The notes under the pieces are model-generated. The model saw only the letters and a list, made by a program, of their open reading frames with translations. It made no database searches and had not been told where the DNA came from. Shown in pieces: positions 46,624-55,600 of a DNA stretch of 64,000 bases. Each line of letters begins with the position of its first letter. Position 1 is the first letter of the stretch. A program made the position numbers and the translations under genes. Source of the stretch: Aselliscus stoliczkanus (lineage: Eukaryota > Chordata > Mammalia > Chiroptera > Hipposideridae); assembly GCA_033961575.1 (NCBI GenBank), contig CM066727.1, positions 157,093,434-157,157,433 on the forward strand. Direction: 5' to 3'.

Positions 46624-47124
46624 TGTGCCGGGATTGTAGTCTCCTGAAACCAAAGAACGGAGACACGAACCAGAGAGGTCGAGTTTGGAGCAGAGGATAG
46701 TTTTATTAAAGCAAGAGAAAGGTTACAGCTCCTGAGAGGGAGGGGTTACCCGGAAAATGGGATGCCCATTAGCTAAGGTGAAAGGCTTGAGTTTTTATGC
46801 TTTTCTTTCTGTCTGGGAGGGGGAATGCTGGAATATTAGTGTTTGTTGTTAAGGTATTTTATCAGATTTGTTCTGTTGCTCAGCCTTGGGAAGGCCTCTC
46901 GTAATGTTGTCCAAAATGTTTTTGTTGCTCTGGTGCATGGTTGATGTCTCTGTTCCAGTGTGACGGAGTTACCCTACAATTTTGAAAGGAACGGCTAGTT
47001 TAAGGAATGACCAGTTTTTTGTTTTGTTTTTATCTTCTCTTTGCTCAGTCTACCAGGGAATTCCTAACTGCCTGATGTTCTATTAACCTACCTGTCTTAG
47101 CACTGCCAAGTGGGGTCGGCAACA
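46624..47124 (-). mobile_element. Solo LTR, unassigned family
   Basis: Plus-strand TGTGCCGGGATTGTAG to 'gggtcggcaaca'. On minus it starts TGTTGCCGACCCCAC and carries 'gctttaataaaactatcctc' as poly(A) signal near its 3' end, then a pyrimidine-rich U5. About 500 bp. The target duplication is not clear. Confidence 0.65.
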
Positions 47125-47374
47125 CAAAGGAAGAGTGCTATGATGGATCATAGAGTGCTTTTAGATTAAAGGACCATGGGAGGCCTCTCGGTAGGTGACT
47201 TGGGATGGAGGATGAAGAATTAGATATCCAAATAACTAGCCTATAGGGGATGCAGAATACCCCAGGCAAAGGGAATAGCAAGTGCAAAGTCCCAAGTTAT
47301 ACAAACTTAGCATGTTTTCTGAACAGAAAGAAGTCCTGTGTGGCTGAGAGCACAAAGAGCAATGAAGAGAGTTC

Positions 47375-47510
47375 CAGAAGATTATGGTTGCACAACAATG
47401 TGAATGTACTTAATACCACTGAACAGTGTACTTAAAAAAAGAAAAAAATTAAGATGTTAAATTTTATGTTGTGTGTATTTTACCGTAAAAAAATAATAAT
47501 AAAAAGAAAA
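47375..47510 (+). mobile_element. L1 3' end
   Basis: 'tatggttgcacaacaatgtg', 'aataccactgaacagtgtac' and 'gttaaattttatgttgtgtg' then an A-rich tail are the common L1 3' terminus. Confidence 0.7.
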
Positions 47511-47589
47511 TAACATTGCAGAGGCAGGCAGAAGTCTAATGATATAGGAGAGCATAGGACAAAATAAGGATTGTACTCTGGGGTAATGG

Positions 47590-47690
47590 ATTTTGGGTGT
47601 TTGAGCTCCAGAACTAGAGAGATAAATACGTGTTATTTTAAGCCACTAAGCTTGTGGTGTTTGTTACAGCAGCCATAGGAAATTAACCCA
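47590..47690 (+). mobile_element. MLT1 LTR 3' end
   Basis: 'gagctccagaactagagaga', 'ttttaagccactaagcttgt' and 'gttacagcagccataggaaa' match the MLT1 3' terminus. Confidence 0.75.
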
Positions 47691-48344
47691 CCTGGGAAGA
47701 AGATTGTCCCTCCCTGAATCTACCCACATTCCTACCCATCTGTGGTAAACAGGACTGTTAAGCCATGGGTGTAATTTAATCCATAATAGAATGATTTCAC
47801 CACTGATACAGTGTAGGGTCCTCAGCACTGTGTATCTAAGAACTCATTCTCTGTGGTTCAAGTGTGATCGGATTAAGGAGGAACAATACATACTAACCTA
47901 ACTCACAAGAGAGAAATATATACTATGATACCAGTTTATTAGTGTATTCATAGAAATATAAATACTAAATGCATTGGCTTACTCAGATCAGCAGCTAAAT
48001 GATGCTTTTGTCTTCCTTGGGAAATGTAAAGCCAGGATGAAGGGAAGTGGCTCATCCTGAAGGCTGATGGTACCAAATCACACTGTCTGGTGCACGAATC
48101 TCCCCCATAGATGAGAACATTTACATTGGTCAGACAGGTCCCCTCTTCCCTGACTTTGCTGGGACATTCAGGCAAATTTTGACATCTAGTTATTACCTTT
48201 CTAGAGTCCTTCATTGAAGGTCATCAAAACATTGTTTCAGCAATATTCCTTCAGATGTGCTACAATGATTTAATTTCAATTTATAGTGTCTCCTTAGAGA
48301 CTTGGTTGTAGTCTCACCAGAAACACATTCACACACCACCGCAT
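47691..48344. other. Unique sequence
   Basis: No repeat recognised. The 88-aa minus ORF (47948-48214) has no recognisable motif and no adjoining splice sites that I can see. Confidence 0.4.
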
Positions 48345-48460
48345 CATTCATTCAATGATTCATTCAAGAAGCATTATTCAGCACTTACTAAGTGCTAGAC
48401 TGTTTTCTAGGATTTGAAACATAAAATGAAGGTCTTGTTTTCCAGGAAGTTTATAGCTAT
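48345..48460 (-). mobile_element. L2 3' tail, antisense
   Basis: 'cattcattcaatgattcatt' and 'cagcacttactaagtgctag' follow the antisense L2 terminus. Confidence 0.6.
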
Positions 48461-48647
48461 TTTTGGTAGATTAAAAGCTGGTATTTCTTCTGTAGCTAGC
48501 TGATCTCATCCGTTTCTTTGGATTTCATGAACTTCATTTTTGCAGTACATTTCCTGACTCTCCTTGTCAAATTTAGAAATGATCCAATTGAGACCTATAA
48601 ACCAGTCAAGTCAATTCAATGAAAAAAAACCTATCATTCGGATGATA

Positions 48648-48726
48648 TTGGGTTGTCAGAAAAGTCATGACTCATTTTTGCAATGAAAAACAGAAAAAAT
48701 ACGTCATGGCTTTTCAGACAACCCAG
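48648..48726. mobile_element. Palindromic mariner-type MITE, copy 2
   Basis: 79 bp flanked by TA (48646-48647 and 48727-48728). Arms TTGGGTTGTCAGAAAAGTCA and 'GGCTTTTCAGACAACCCAG'. The asymmetric centre is the reverse complement of copy 1's centre, so the two copies are the same family in opposite orientation. Confidence 0.88.
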
Positions 48727-48728
48727 TA

Positions 48729-49169
48729 CTATGTTGACTATTTCATCTAAGTAGCAACATTTACTAATTTAGTGTGACAAAAGGCCTAGCCCTTAAACAG
48801 TCCTTAAACAGTATTCATGATGCTATTTTTACAAAACAGAGATGGTCATTGCCATTTGTCAGAGATGGGCATTGGGTAGTCCCTCCCAACTGGTAGTTTT
48901 ATTCTATACTGGTGACTCAGACAGAGCTCTAATAGTTTCAAGCCCAAAATTCAAGACTATTCAGGAAATCATAAAGTCACAAGCATGCCATCCACTCTAG
49001 CTTACATATATAATTCATTGCACATCTGACCACTAAACGTCTGATTATGGAGTTTGTCTGCCATGATTTTCATAGAAGGACCATGTTTAGTAAACATCCC
49101 TTCTTTGTGTGATATTGCTGTGGTATAACTCAGTCCTGTGGTTTGAACATTAATACAAACTAGAAACCA
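48729..49169. other. Unique sequence
   Basis: Nothing recognised; it lies beyond the likely PCED1B 3' end. Confidence 0.4.
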
Positions 49170-49275
49170 GTATAAATTAGGGAAGAGCAGTGGAAGAGTG
49201 ATTTTCTATGTGGCCTAGAACAAGTCACTCACTGATCTTGGCCTCAGTTTCCTGTTTTGTAAATGTTAGTTCAAC
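49170..49275 (+). mobile_element. MIR fragment
   Basis: 'gtggcctagaacaagtcact' and 'ttggcctcagtttcctgttt' are MIR core on plus. Confidence 0.7.
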
Positions 49276-49575
49276 TTTATGTCTTTAGTTCCCCCAGTTT
49301 TCCAATACAATGACTCTTCGAGAATCTCTGGAAAATATGATCACAAAAGTTAAAGTTCTTTTGTTTATCCGATCCACCTTATGAAAACCCTCAGAATTAT
49401 TTTAGACAAATACAATTTTGAGTCGTTTATCAAGTAGATGCCATGACTCTTAGTGCGGCAGATATCATTCCTGCTCTTAGGAAACTAATTGTTCAATAGA
49501 CGGGCGAGGCACCATTCAATATAGACACACACAAGACCCACAACTACTTTTGTGAAACAACTTCTATATTTCAAC

Positions 49576-49583
49576 TTTATATT
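49576..49583 (-). terminator. Possible PCED1B poly(A) signal, non-canonical
   Basis: On minus, AATATAAA lies about 225 nt past the stop codon. It is followed 40-50 nt later by GU-rich 'gttgtgggtcttgtgtgtg'. AATATA and TATAAA are known weaker variants of AATAAA. No AATAAA lies between the stop and here; the next clear one is at about 48897-48902. The 3' UTR would be about 260 nt. Confidence 0.4.
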
Positions 49584-49808
49584 TACAAAGAGACAAAGAG
49601 AACAGTGGAGGAAGAGAGTGGAGGAAGAGGCCATAGCCAAAAAGATTGGGTCAGACTGTTCTTCTCTGCCATTACTGGTAAGAGCAATGAACAAAAAAAA
49701 GGTCCATGTATGGATCAACTGCTTACATTAACAAGATCAGTCTGTTTAGGGAGAGTCAGATGATCTGTCCAGTCCATGTCCGTGAGGAGGAAAAAGGTCC
49801 AAGTCAGT

Positions 49809-51128
49809 CTAATGAGGCCTTGGCTCTGGGTGGGCGGGGGCCCGTGTCCTGTAAGATCTGGGCCGCCGCCTTGAGGGCACATAGGGGCCACGAGGTAGAT
49901 TCCGGGGAAAACCCCTATGAACCACAGGGGCTCTCTGCTGATAATAGGGTGTGGGGAACGGGGGCCTAGGCAGCTGGGGACCAAACATAAAGTCAGCTTG
50001 GAAGTTAAATCCTGTCTGGGCAGATGAGGGTCCATCTGAAGGGAAATAATTGCTGAAGAACTGATCTGACTGGAAATGATGGTCTGAGGAAAAATCAGTA
50101 TCTTGGGGACAGAACAACAACGGGGGGGACATCACGGGGTGGCGGGGAATGGGACAAGGCCACTGTGGGGGCAGGAGTTGGGGCAGGGGTAGGCTGGGGG
50201 TTGGGAGCGGGAGCAGAGGATGGTTCCTGGGAGAAGGCAACAATGGGGTTAGGGGTAAGGCCAGTGGATCTCTGCTGGCCTGGGACTGCCTCTCAACTCT
50301 CTGGTCAGGTCCTTCACTCGCAGGGCCATCCTTGATCCACTTGCCCACAGGGTCGCGGTGGGGCAGTTCCACACCCCAGGCATCTGCCACGTGAGCCAGG
50401 AGCAGCTGGGAGAGCCGTCGGTGAGCAAGTTGGTTCCAATGTACCCCGTCATCCTGCCGGTGCTTCTCCTCATGGCGGAAGTGGAAATGCAAGTCCAACA
50501 CATCAAAACCGTGCTTATTTGCCTCGGCAGAGCTGTAGTAGTTGGCTTCTAACACTTTGCGTCTCAGAAGGAGCGGCAAGTGCTGCTGTTCCAGCGGGAG
50601 GAACCCCCCTTTGACCTTCTCGCCAACGGGCATGGTCGTGTTCCAGAGCACGAGGCAGGACTTGGGCACCACCTCGCCTAGGTGCCGAAACATGTTCTCC
50701 AGGTTCTCCCGGTAGCTCCCGATGTAGTCCTGCCCATACCTAGAGATGTCCCAGAGGCAGGAATTCATGATGACTATGTCCGGGCTGTACTTGTCGGCCT
50801 GCAGCTCTTTCAAGACGGCCTGCACATACTCGTTGTACACGCGCGTGAGGAAGTAGAAGCGCACCAGGTGGTGGCCGGAGCAGTACTGGCGGACCTCGCG
50901 GTAGTTGGTGCGGTTGTGCATGTGGCCCTTCTGGCCTCCACACACCAGCGTGTCCTGTTCGAAGCTCACCTCGCCCTTGACCATGAGTTGTCTGGGAGTG
51001 AGCAGACAATCCTTCTGCAGCAGGAGCACCAGGTCCTTGTACACAGACCTCTGGACAGAGTCTCCCAGGATGACGACAAACTTGTTGTGGAGCAGTTGTT
51101 GCACTTCGGAGGACAGCAGTTGGACCAT
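49809..51128 (-). CDS. PCED1B: PC-esterase domain-containing protein 1B
   Basis: 439 codons in one exon with no break; human PCED1B is close in length (about 432 aa by recall). It belongs to the PC-esterase/SGNH-hydrolase-like family. The substrate is not established to my knowledge. Seen: the family motif GDS at residues 22-24 ([11 protein letters not shown]), MNSCLWD at 121-127 (block with Asn122), and DGVHW at 227-231 (Asp227, His230), so the residues expected of a catalytic site are present. The esterase-like domain covers about residues 10-258. The C-terminal third (about 285-439) is proline-rich and ends in an Arg/Pro-rich tail. No signal peptide or membrane segment is visible. The start MVQLLSSEV aligns with PCED1 family starts. 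The open frame continues 97 codons upstream but across an acceptor site, so that part is intron or UTR. PCED1A is the paralogue; residues around WGVELPHR and PVVHRGF favour PCED1B. Confidence 0.95.
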   Translation of the reverse strand: MVQLLSSEVQQLLHNKFVVILGDSVQRSVYKDLVLLLQKDCLLTPRQLMVKGEVSFEQDTLVCGGQKGHMHNRTNYREVRQYCSGHHLVRFYFLTRVYNEYVQAVLKELQADKYSPDIVIMNSCLWDISRYGQDYIGSYRENLENMFRHLGEVVPKSCLVLWNTTMPVGEKVKGGFLPLEQQHLPLLLRRKVLEANYYSSAEANKHGFDVLDLHFHFRHEEKHRQDDGVHWNQLAHRRLSQLLLAHVADAWGVELPHRDPVGKWIKDGPASEGPDQRVERQSQASRDPLALPLTPLLPSPRNHPLLPLPTPSLPLPQLLPPQWPCPIPRHPVMSPPLLFCPQDTDFSSDHHFQSDQFFSNYFPSDGPSSAQTGFNFQADFMFGPQLPRPPFPTPYYQQRAPVVHRGFPRNLPRGPYVPSRRRPRSYRTRAPAHPEPRPH

Positions 51129-51175
51129 GATGCTCAGGGCAGGCAGCCTAGCTCCTTCCTTTGCACACGGGGGGG

Positions 51176-51195
51176 TCTGCAGATAGCTAGGACAG
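51176..51195 (-). other. Splice acceptor of the PCED1B coding exon
   Basis: On minus, CTCCTTCTGTCCTAG precedes CTATCTGCAG, giving two AG choices 10 nt apart (exon starting at 51186 or 51176). The start codon lies 48-58 nt inside the exon. The 5' UTR exons must lie further right, at higher coordinates. Confidence 0.65.
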
Positions 51196-51199
51196 AAGG

Positions 51200-51940
51200 A
51201 GAGAGCAGCTGGGAGGCGAGGGCCCTGGGCAGGCCCTCTGTGTGGGTAGGACTCAAGGCTGGGGATGGAGTTTTCGCTGGGAAGCTCGATGGGCAGAACT
51301 CCATCAGGTTTAAAACTGGGAGTGGGGTGAGGGAGCATGAAGAGAGCCTGGAGCCAGAAGCCCTGCTTGCCCTGGTCTCCGCTTAGGCCCGGGACTTGTG
51401 TGACCTCTGAACCACCCACAGCTGCTCTTGGAAACCCAGGTTCCCCCTAGCCAGGAGGGGCCAACCGGGCCTCGCCTCCTGCTGGAGGTGCACTCCACCC
51501 CTGGAAAGGCAGCCCAGATTTCTGACAGCTGTGGAATGGTAAGGCAACCTTTGCTGCTGCCAAAAAACAAGGACTATAAGTAAGCAACAACATGGAGAAT
51601 GTTTGTGATAGGTGAAGGTGAAGAAGTGACAGGCCACATGTGTGCCCCATATCACTGAAACTTTATGGCATAGATACGCACAGATAACTTTTAAAGAAAA
51701 TATGCAAAAAGTTGTTAATAGGAGGATTATGGATGACTTCCTTTCCTCTTTTTTTGTAACTATACTTCATGTAATCTTCTATTACTTTTAATAACTTAAA
51801 AAGAATTCAGTGAAATGCAACAGACAGGAAGAGTACATGTGTCAGAAAACATGATAAAAACAGATTTCTTTAACAAGGAAGCAGTTGCTTTTTATCAATA
51901 GGACTTGTAAAAAAGAAATAATTCACATTTGCTTTCCATT
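51200..51940. other. PCED1B intron, unique sequence
   Basis: GC-richer next to the exon, AT-rich beyond 51650. No repeat confidently assigned. Minus-strand ORFs at 51310-51655 lie in the intron without start or splice support. Confidence 0.45.
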
Positions 51941-52512
51941 TGAAGGAGATGACAATATACCATCTCAAAATATGCCCCTTTGGCATCAGGATGATTTTGA
52001 GCTGAAGAACCCACAGACAGGAAGAGTTCCTGCACCCCCTTATCTGCCTAAAAGCAATGTATAAAGCTCCCTTTGAGGAAGATGCCCCATCCCCCACCAG
52101 AGAGAAGAGTCAAGGAAGAAGATGGGGAGTTGTCAACACCAAGGTGAGTTTGCATGTAGAGACCTTATTAAAATAGCCCAGGTTTGGGCCCCACATACGA
52201 GGGCCAGTGACACTGCACTCAAAAAAAAAAAAAAAAAAAAAAGCCCAGATTTTCCAACAGTTCCCCTACATATTTCCTAGTCACGTCTTCACAATTTATC
52301 ATCCCTTGAAGCCCAAATCCTTTTCCCTTTATTAAAATGGTAGATAAGCCCCTGAATCTGTTTTTTTTTTTAAGTTTCATTTCTTTTAGTGCATATAAAT
52401 ATAAATAAAAATGGTGTGCCTTTCTTCTGCTAAACGCTCTTTTGTTAGTTTAGCCATAGGGTCCCAGAAACTGAACCTCATAGGGGAGAGGAAATGTTTT
52501 TCCTTCCCAGCA
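51941..52512 (+). mobile_element. Solo LTR, family X copy E, with perfect TSD
   Basis: TGAAGGAGATGACAATATAC start to 'tccttcccagca', flanked by CATT at 51937-51940 and 52513-52516. It shows 'ctcaaaatatgccc', 'agctgaagaaccc' and 'atataaataaaaatggtgtg' as in copy C. It lies in the PCED1B intron, antisense to the gene. A SINE fragment interrupts it at 52182. Confidence 0.85.
52182..52240 (+). mobile_element. 5'-truncated SINE inside LTR copy E
   Basis: 'gggccccacatacgagggcc', 'agtgacactgcactc', then poly(A). Flanked by AGCCCAG on both sides. The tRNA-like head is missing, so the insertion was 5'-truncated. Confidence 0.85.
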
Positions 52513-52516
52513 CATT

Positions 52517-53064
52517 GAATAAAATGTTAAAAGTGGTTAAACTCATCTTCAAAAGTTTGGGTGAAGTTTATTTCCAGCTGCCATTTATAACCATTTTCTC
52601 TAATGAGTGAAAGGTAGAAAATACACTTCAATACTAGGAACAATCTCAGATGGGGATGAAGACAGCATCCACCGCACATAGTTACACGGAAGCTGTTAAA
52701 ATCCACTGTGGCTTGATATTTGTAGGCTTTTATGCATTAATAAACATTTTAATAGGCATAGGTGGATAGCTATTATTAAACAACACATTCAGTTTTTAAA
52801 AGCTATACTATTTGTGGTTTTAAATGGGTACAAGTACAAAAATAAAAACATGAAAATTGGTAGAATATAAGAGTTGCCTTAAGAGAAAAGTTGAAAATAT
52901 TGGCTTATTTTCCCCCACAGAATCTCCATTCAAATTTTTTTTTTTTTGCTACCAGAAAAAAAAAAAGCATACAAATAGAATTTAGCGCATTGTGGCGCAA
53001 TAAAATAAAACTTAGTTAAAGCAATTCTAAATCCCTTTGGGGCTCAGGCATGTTTATTAGTTTA
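52517..53064. other. AT-rich intronic sequence
   Basis: No feature recognised. Confidence 0.4.
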
Positions 53065-53200
53065 CAATCATTTATTCATCCAACTCACACTTACTAATCT
53101 CCTACTAAATGCTACACATTGGGGATATAAAAATGAGTAGAACCTGGTCTTGCCTTTCATGAGCCATTTGGAAATATTCATTGATAAGTGTAACACAAAG
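53065..53200 (-). mobile_element. L2 3' tail, antisense
   Basis: 'tactaatctcctactaaatg', 'ctacacattggggatataaa' and 'cctggtcttgcctttcatga' follow the antisense L2. Confidence 0.65.
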
Positions 53201-53609
53201 TAGAGAGTGCTAAGTGCCATGAAAATAGAACGAACAGGTACTGTGGTATTTCTTTACCCCAGGCCCAAGTCTTTAAAGTACGAAGTGCAGGAATAGACCT
53301 TTCCCAGCGTGTTTCCAGGGTTCCCATGCCACCCAGCTGTGTGTCCTCTGTCGGCTGGCACTCTGGTCATAGTCTGTGCCTAGTCCCCCCGGGTATGGAA
53401 CATAACACATGCTATTAGAGTTCGCTCCCCAAGGTTGGCAGATCTGATCATCTAGTGCTGTCTCCTTTAGTGTGGCTTTGCTTACATGGCCTAATGGATT
53501 CCTTCTCTGGATTTGAAGTGCCCTCGACGTGGACTCACAGATATGAGTCAAGTCCGTTACTTATAAAAGCAATGGGAAATGGAGGCACTTAAAATATACT
53601 GGTGAAGAA
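53201..53609. other. Unique intronic sequence
   Basis: Includes a slightly GC-richer patch at 53260-53550. The 92-aa minus ORF there has no recognisable motif. Confidence 0.4.
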
Positions 53610-53838
53610 CATTGCTTTGGGTTTCATACTCCTTGGGTTTCAGTCCCAACTCTTCTATTTGCTAGCTCTTTGTTCTTGGGCAAGTTATTTAGCCTTTCTC
53701 TGCCTTAATTTTCCTCATCTGTAGAATGGGACTTTTAGTACCCACTTCATATATTTGATGTGAGGATTAAATGTAAAGTGTTTAGAAACAATGCCTGACA
53801 AGTAGTAAGCACGGATAAGAGTTATTATTATTATTGAG
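53610..53838 (+). mobile_element. MIR, near full length
   Basis: 'cttgggcaagttatttagcc', 'ttcctcatctgtagaatggg', 'gatgtgaggattaaatgtaa' and 'aagtagtaagcacggataag' then ATT repeats. The best-preserved MIR of the window. Confidence 0.93.
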
Positions 53839-53854
53839 CAAGTTTCAGAACACC

Positions 53855-54125
53855 AGGTTAACCATCTGTAAAAGGGGATTTACAGTATTTTTGTTGCTTG
53901 TCTAGCAGGGCTCTTGTGACAATCAAATGAGATGATCCATGTGAAAAGATTTTAAATAAAACAGAATGGATGTTTATTGAATGGTTACTGGATGCTAGGT
54001 GCAGTACCAACATTATATTATTTATAAGATAATTCGTATTATTTCCCCTTTTATAAGAAAGGATATTGATGTGATGGAGCTAAGACTTAAAACAACTGAC
54101 TCCAAAGTCTGTGTCTGTAGACCTC
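53855..54125. mobile_element. Two abutting MIR fragments
   Basis: A plus piece (about 53855-53950: 'aaccatctgtaaaaggggat', 'gacaatcaaatgagatgatc') is followed by a minus piece (about 53960-54125: 'ttactggatgctaggtgcag', 'ggatattgatgtgatggagc'). Confidence 0.6.
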
Positions 54126-54585
54126 CTTTAGACCAGAACCTCCTACAAGCCAGTCTGAATCCTAAAGCATGGCTCTGTCAGGGGGACAGGTAGAAGGGTG
54201 TGCCTGTATGCAGAGCAGGCAACCATTTGCTCCTCCTGCCCAGGAGAGGTGATCCATGGGTACTTGGCTGTGTGTGTATGTGGGAGGTGGGGGGAGTGAA
54301 GGTGGAGATGGGGGTGTGTGTGTGAAGAGGAGATTTTTCTCATCCCATACCATAATCTCAAGCAAGAGACATGTAAAACTTAAAAGATCTGGATTTTAGA
54401 ATGGTCAAAATAAAATTCTATGGACAGCTGGGCCTCACAGTGTTCGAGGAATCTTGGCTGCCCTGATCAGTGAACTTGACCCACCTGGATTCTGCTCCTG
54501 AGGCTCAGAGCCAAAATAGGACAAAAACGTCCACCTAAGAATTTCCTATTGTTCTTCTGCAGTGGAACACATGGAAAGGACTGTA
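54126..54585. other. Unique intronic sequence with short GT-rich run
   Basis: A G/T-rich segment at about 54268-54325 gives histidine/proline-rich minus ORFs (67 and 72 aa), which are artefacts. Confidence 0.45.
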
Positions 54586-54601
54586 GAAAAGAAGGGAAGG
54601 G

Positions 54602-55049
54602 GGCCGGCCGAGTGGCGCATTGGTTAAGCGCTGGTTTTGGGATGCCAGCGGCCCCGGTTCGGATCCCACATGAGGGCCAGTGACACTGCCCTCTACAGCT
54701 AACAACAGCTCCACCTGGAGCTGGGCTGTGCGAGCCCCTGTGATGGTGTGGGCTGCAGCCCCTGCTGCAGTGGGCTGCCATAGGCTACAGTGAGTGGCCT
54801 GCAGCCAGCGTGAGCGGCTGGCAGCCAAGCGTGAGCTGCCAATAGCCGCGGTGAGCGACATCCAGAGGCCAGCGACCGATCTGCCTCATCCAGGAAGAGC
54901 GCAATGACGATACCAACAGTGAAGCAACATCCTCGGCAACTAAACTGAAGAACAAAAAGGCAGCAACTTGTCTGTTCCCCTTCCCCGATTCCCCAACGCT
55001 GTTCCCCTCTGCCAATTCCCCAATAAAATCTTTAAAAAAAAAAAAAAAA
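54602..55049 (+). mobile_element. Long tRNA-derived SINE, full length
   Basis: GGCCGGCCGAGTGGCGCATT head, long GC-rich body and AATAAAATCTTTAAAA tail with about 20 A. Near-perfect target duplication AAAAGAAGGGAAGGG. It is among the least diverged copies, so probably young. Minus-strand ORFs of 76-108 aa over it are artefacts. Confidence 0.95.
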
Positions 55050-55439
55050 AAAAGAAGGGAAGGGAAAATAACTGGGAAGAAGTGTTCCAGTTAGAAGCTG
55101 AAACCGAAAGGAAATTCATGAAATTCTTGATAAAGGGCACCCACAAGTGAAACAGGACTGACAAATCAGACACCCTTAGGGCGATCACTGTGGGAAAGAA
55201 TCGGTTAAGCTAAGACGCCAAACATTAAAAACAAAACCAGCCAAAAGGGGGGAACATTTTTAGAGGGGGTGAGTGGAGAATAATTTGGAGCTAAATCTTC
55301 TCCTGTGTTAAAAAAAGGGCAGTAACTTCCATTTTCAAAGCTTTTTTATTAACAAAACTAAAACCAAAAAGGGATTTGAAAACAAGACTTCTTTCTGTTT
55401 CTAAATTGCTAAACTCATTAGTTTTGGTAGCTGTTTTGC

Positions 55440-55600
55440 AGATACATTGCTTCATTCATTCATTCCTTCATTCATTCTTTCAATAAGGATCACTGAGAAC
55501 CAGAATTGTGCTAGGTGAAGGACTAGGTATAAAAATGCTGTCTCTACTCTCAAGAGGAGCGGTATGGAAATGGACATGTAAAAATATCTAAGAAGCTAGA
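55440..55600 (-). mobile_element. L2 3' tail, antisense
   Basis: 'cattcattcattccttcatt', 'gaaccagaattgtgctaggt' and 'tgctgtctctactctcaaga' follow the antisense L2. Confidence 0.65.

Larger units (their letters stand above)
46490..47595 (-). mobile_element. L2, antisense, split by an LTR and an L1 end
   Basis: 'tgccaggcattgttctagta' and 'gagcttacattttagctgga' lie on the left. 'aggcaaagggaatagcaagt' lies past the LTR and 'ggcaggcagaagtctaatga' past the L1 piece. These keep the antisense L2 order across both insertions. Confidence 0.65.

Noticed and set aside
50740..51186. 89- and 93-aa frames over PCED1B
   Set aside because: Out-of-frame shadows of the PCED1B coding exon.
50682..51386. 234-aa plus-strand ORF
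   Set aside because: It lies antisense to PCED1B and mirrors its conserved codons. It is a shadow of a GC-rich coding exon with no gene-like features of its own.
54467..55015. Minus-strand ORFs of 76-108 aa
   Set aside because: Artefacts of the SINE at 54602-55049.
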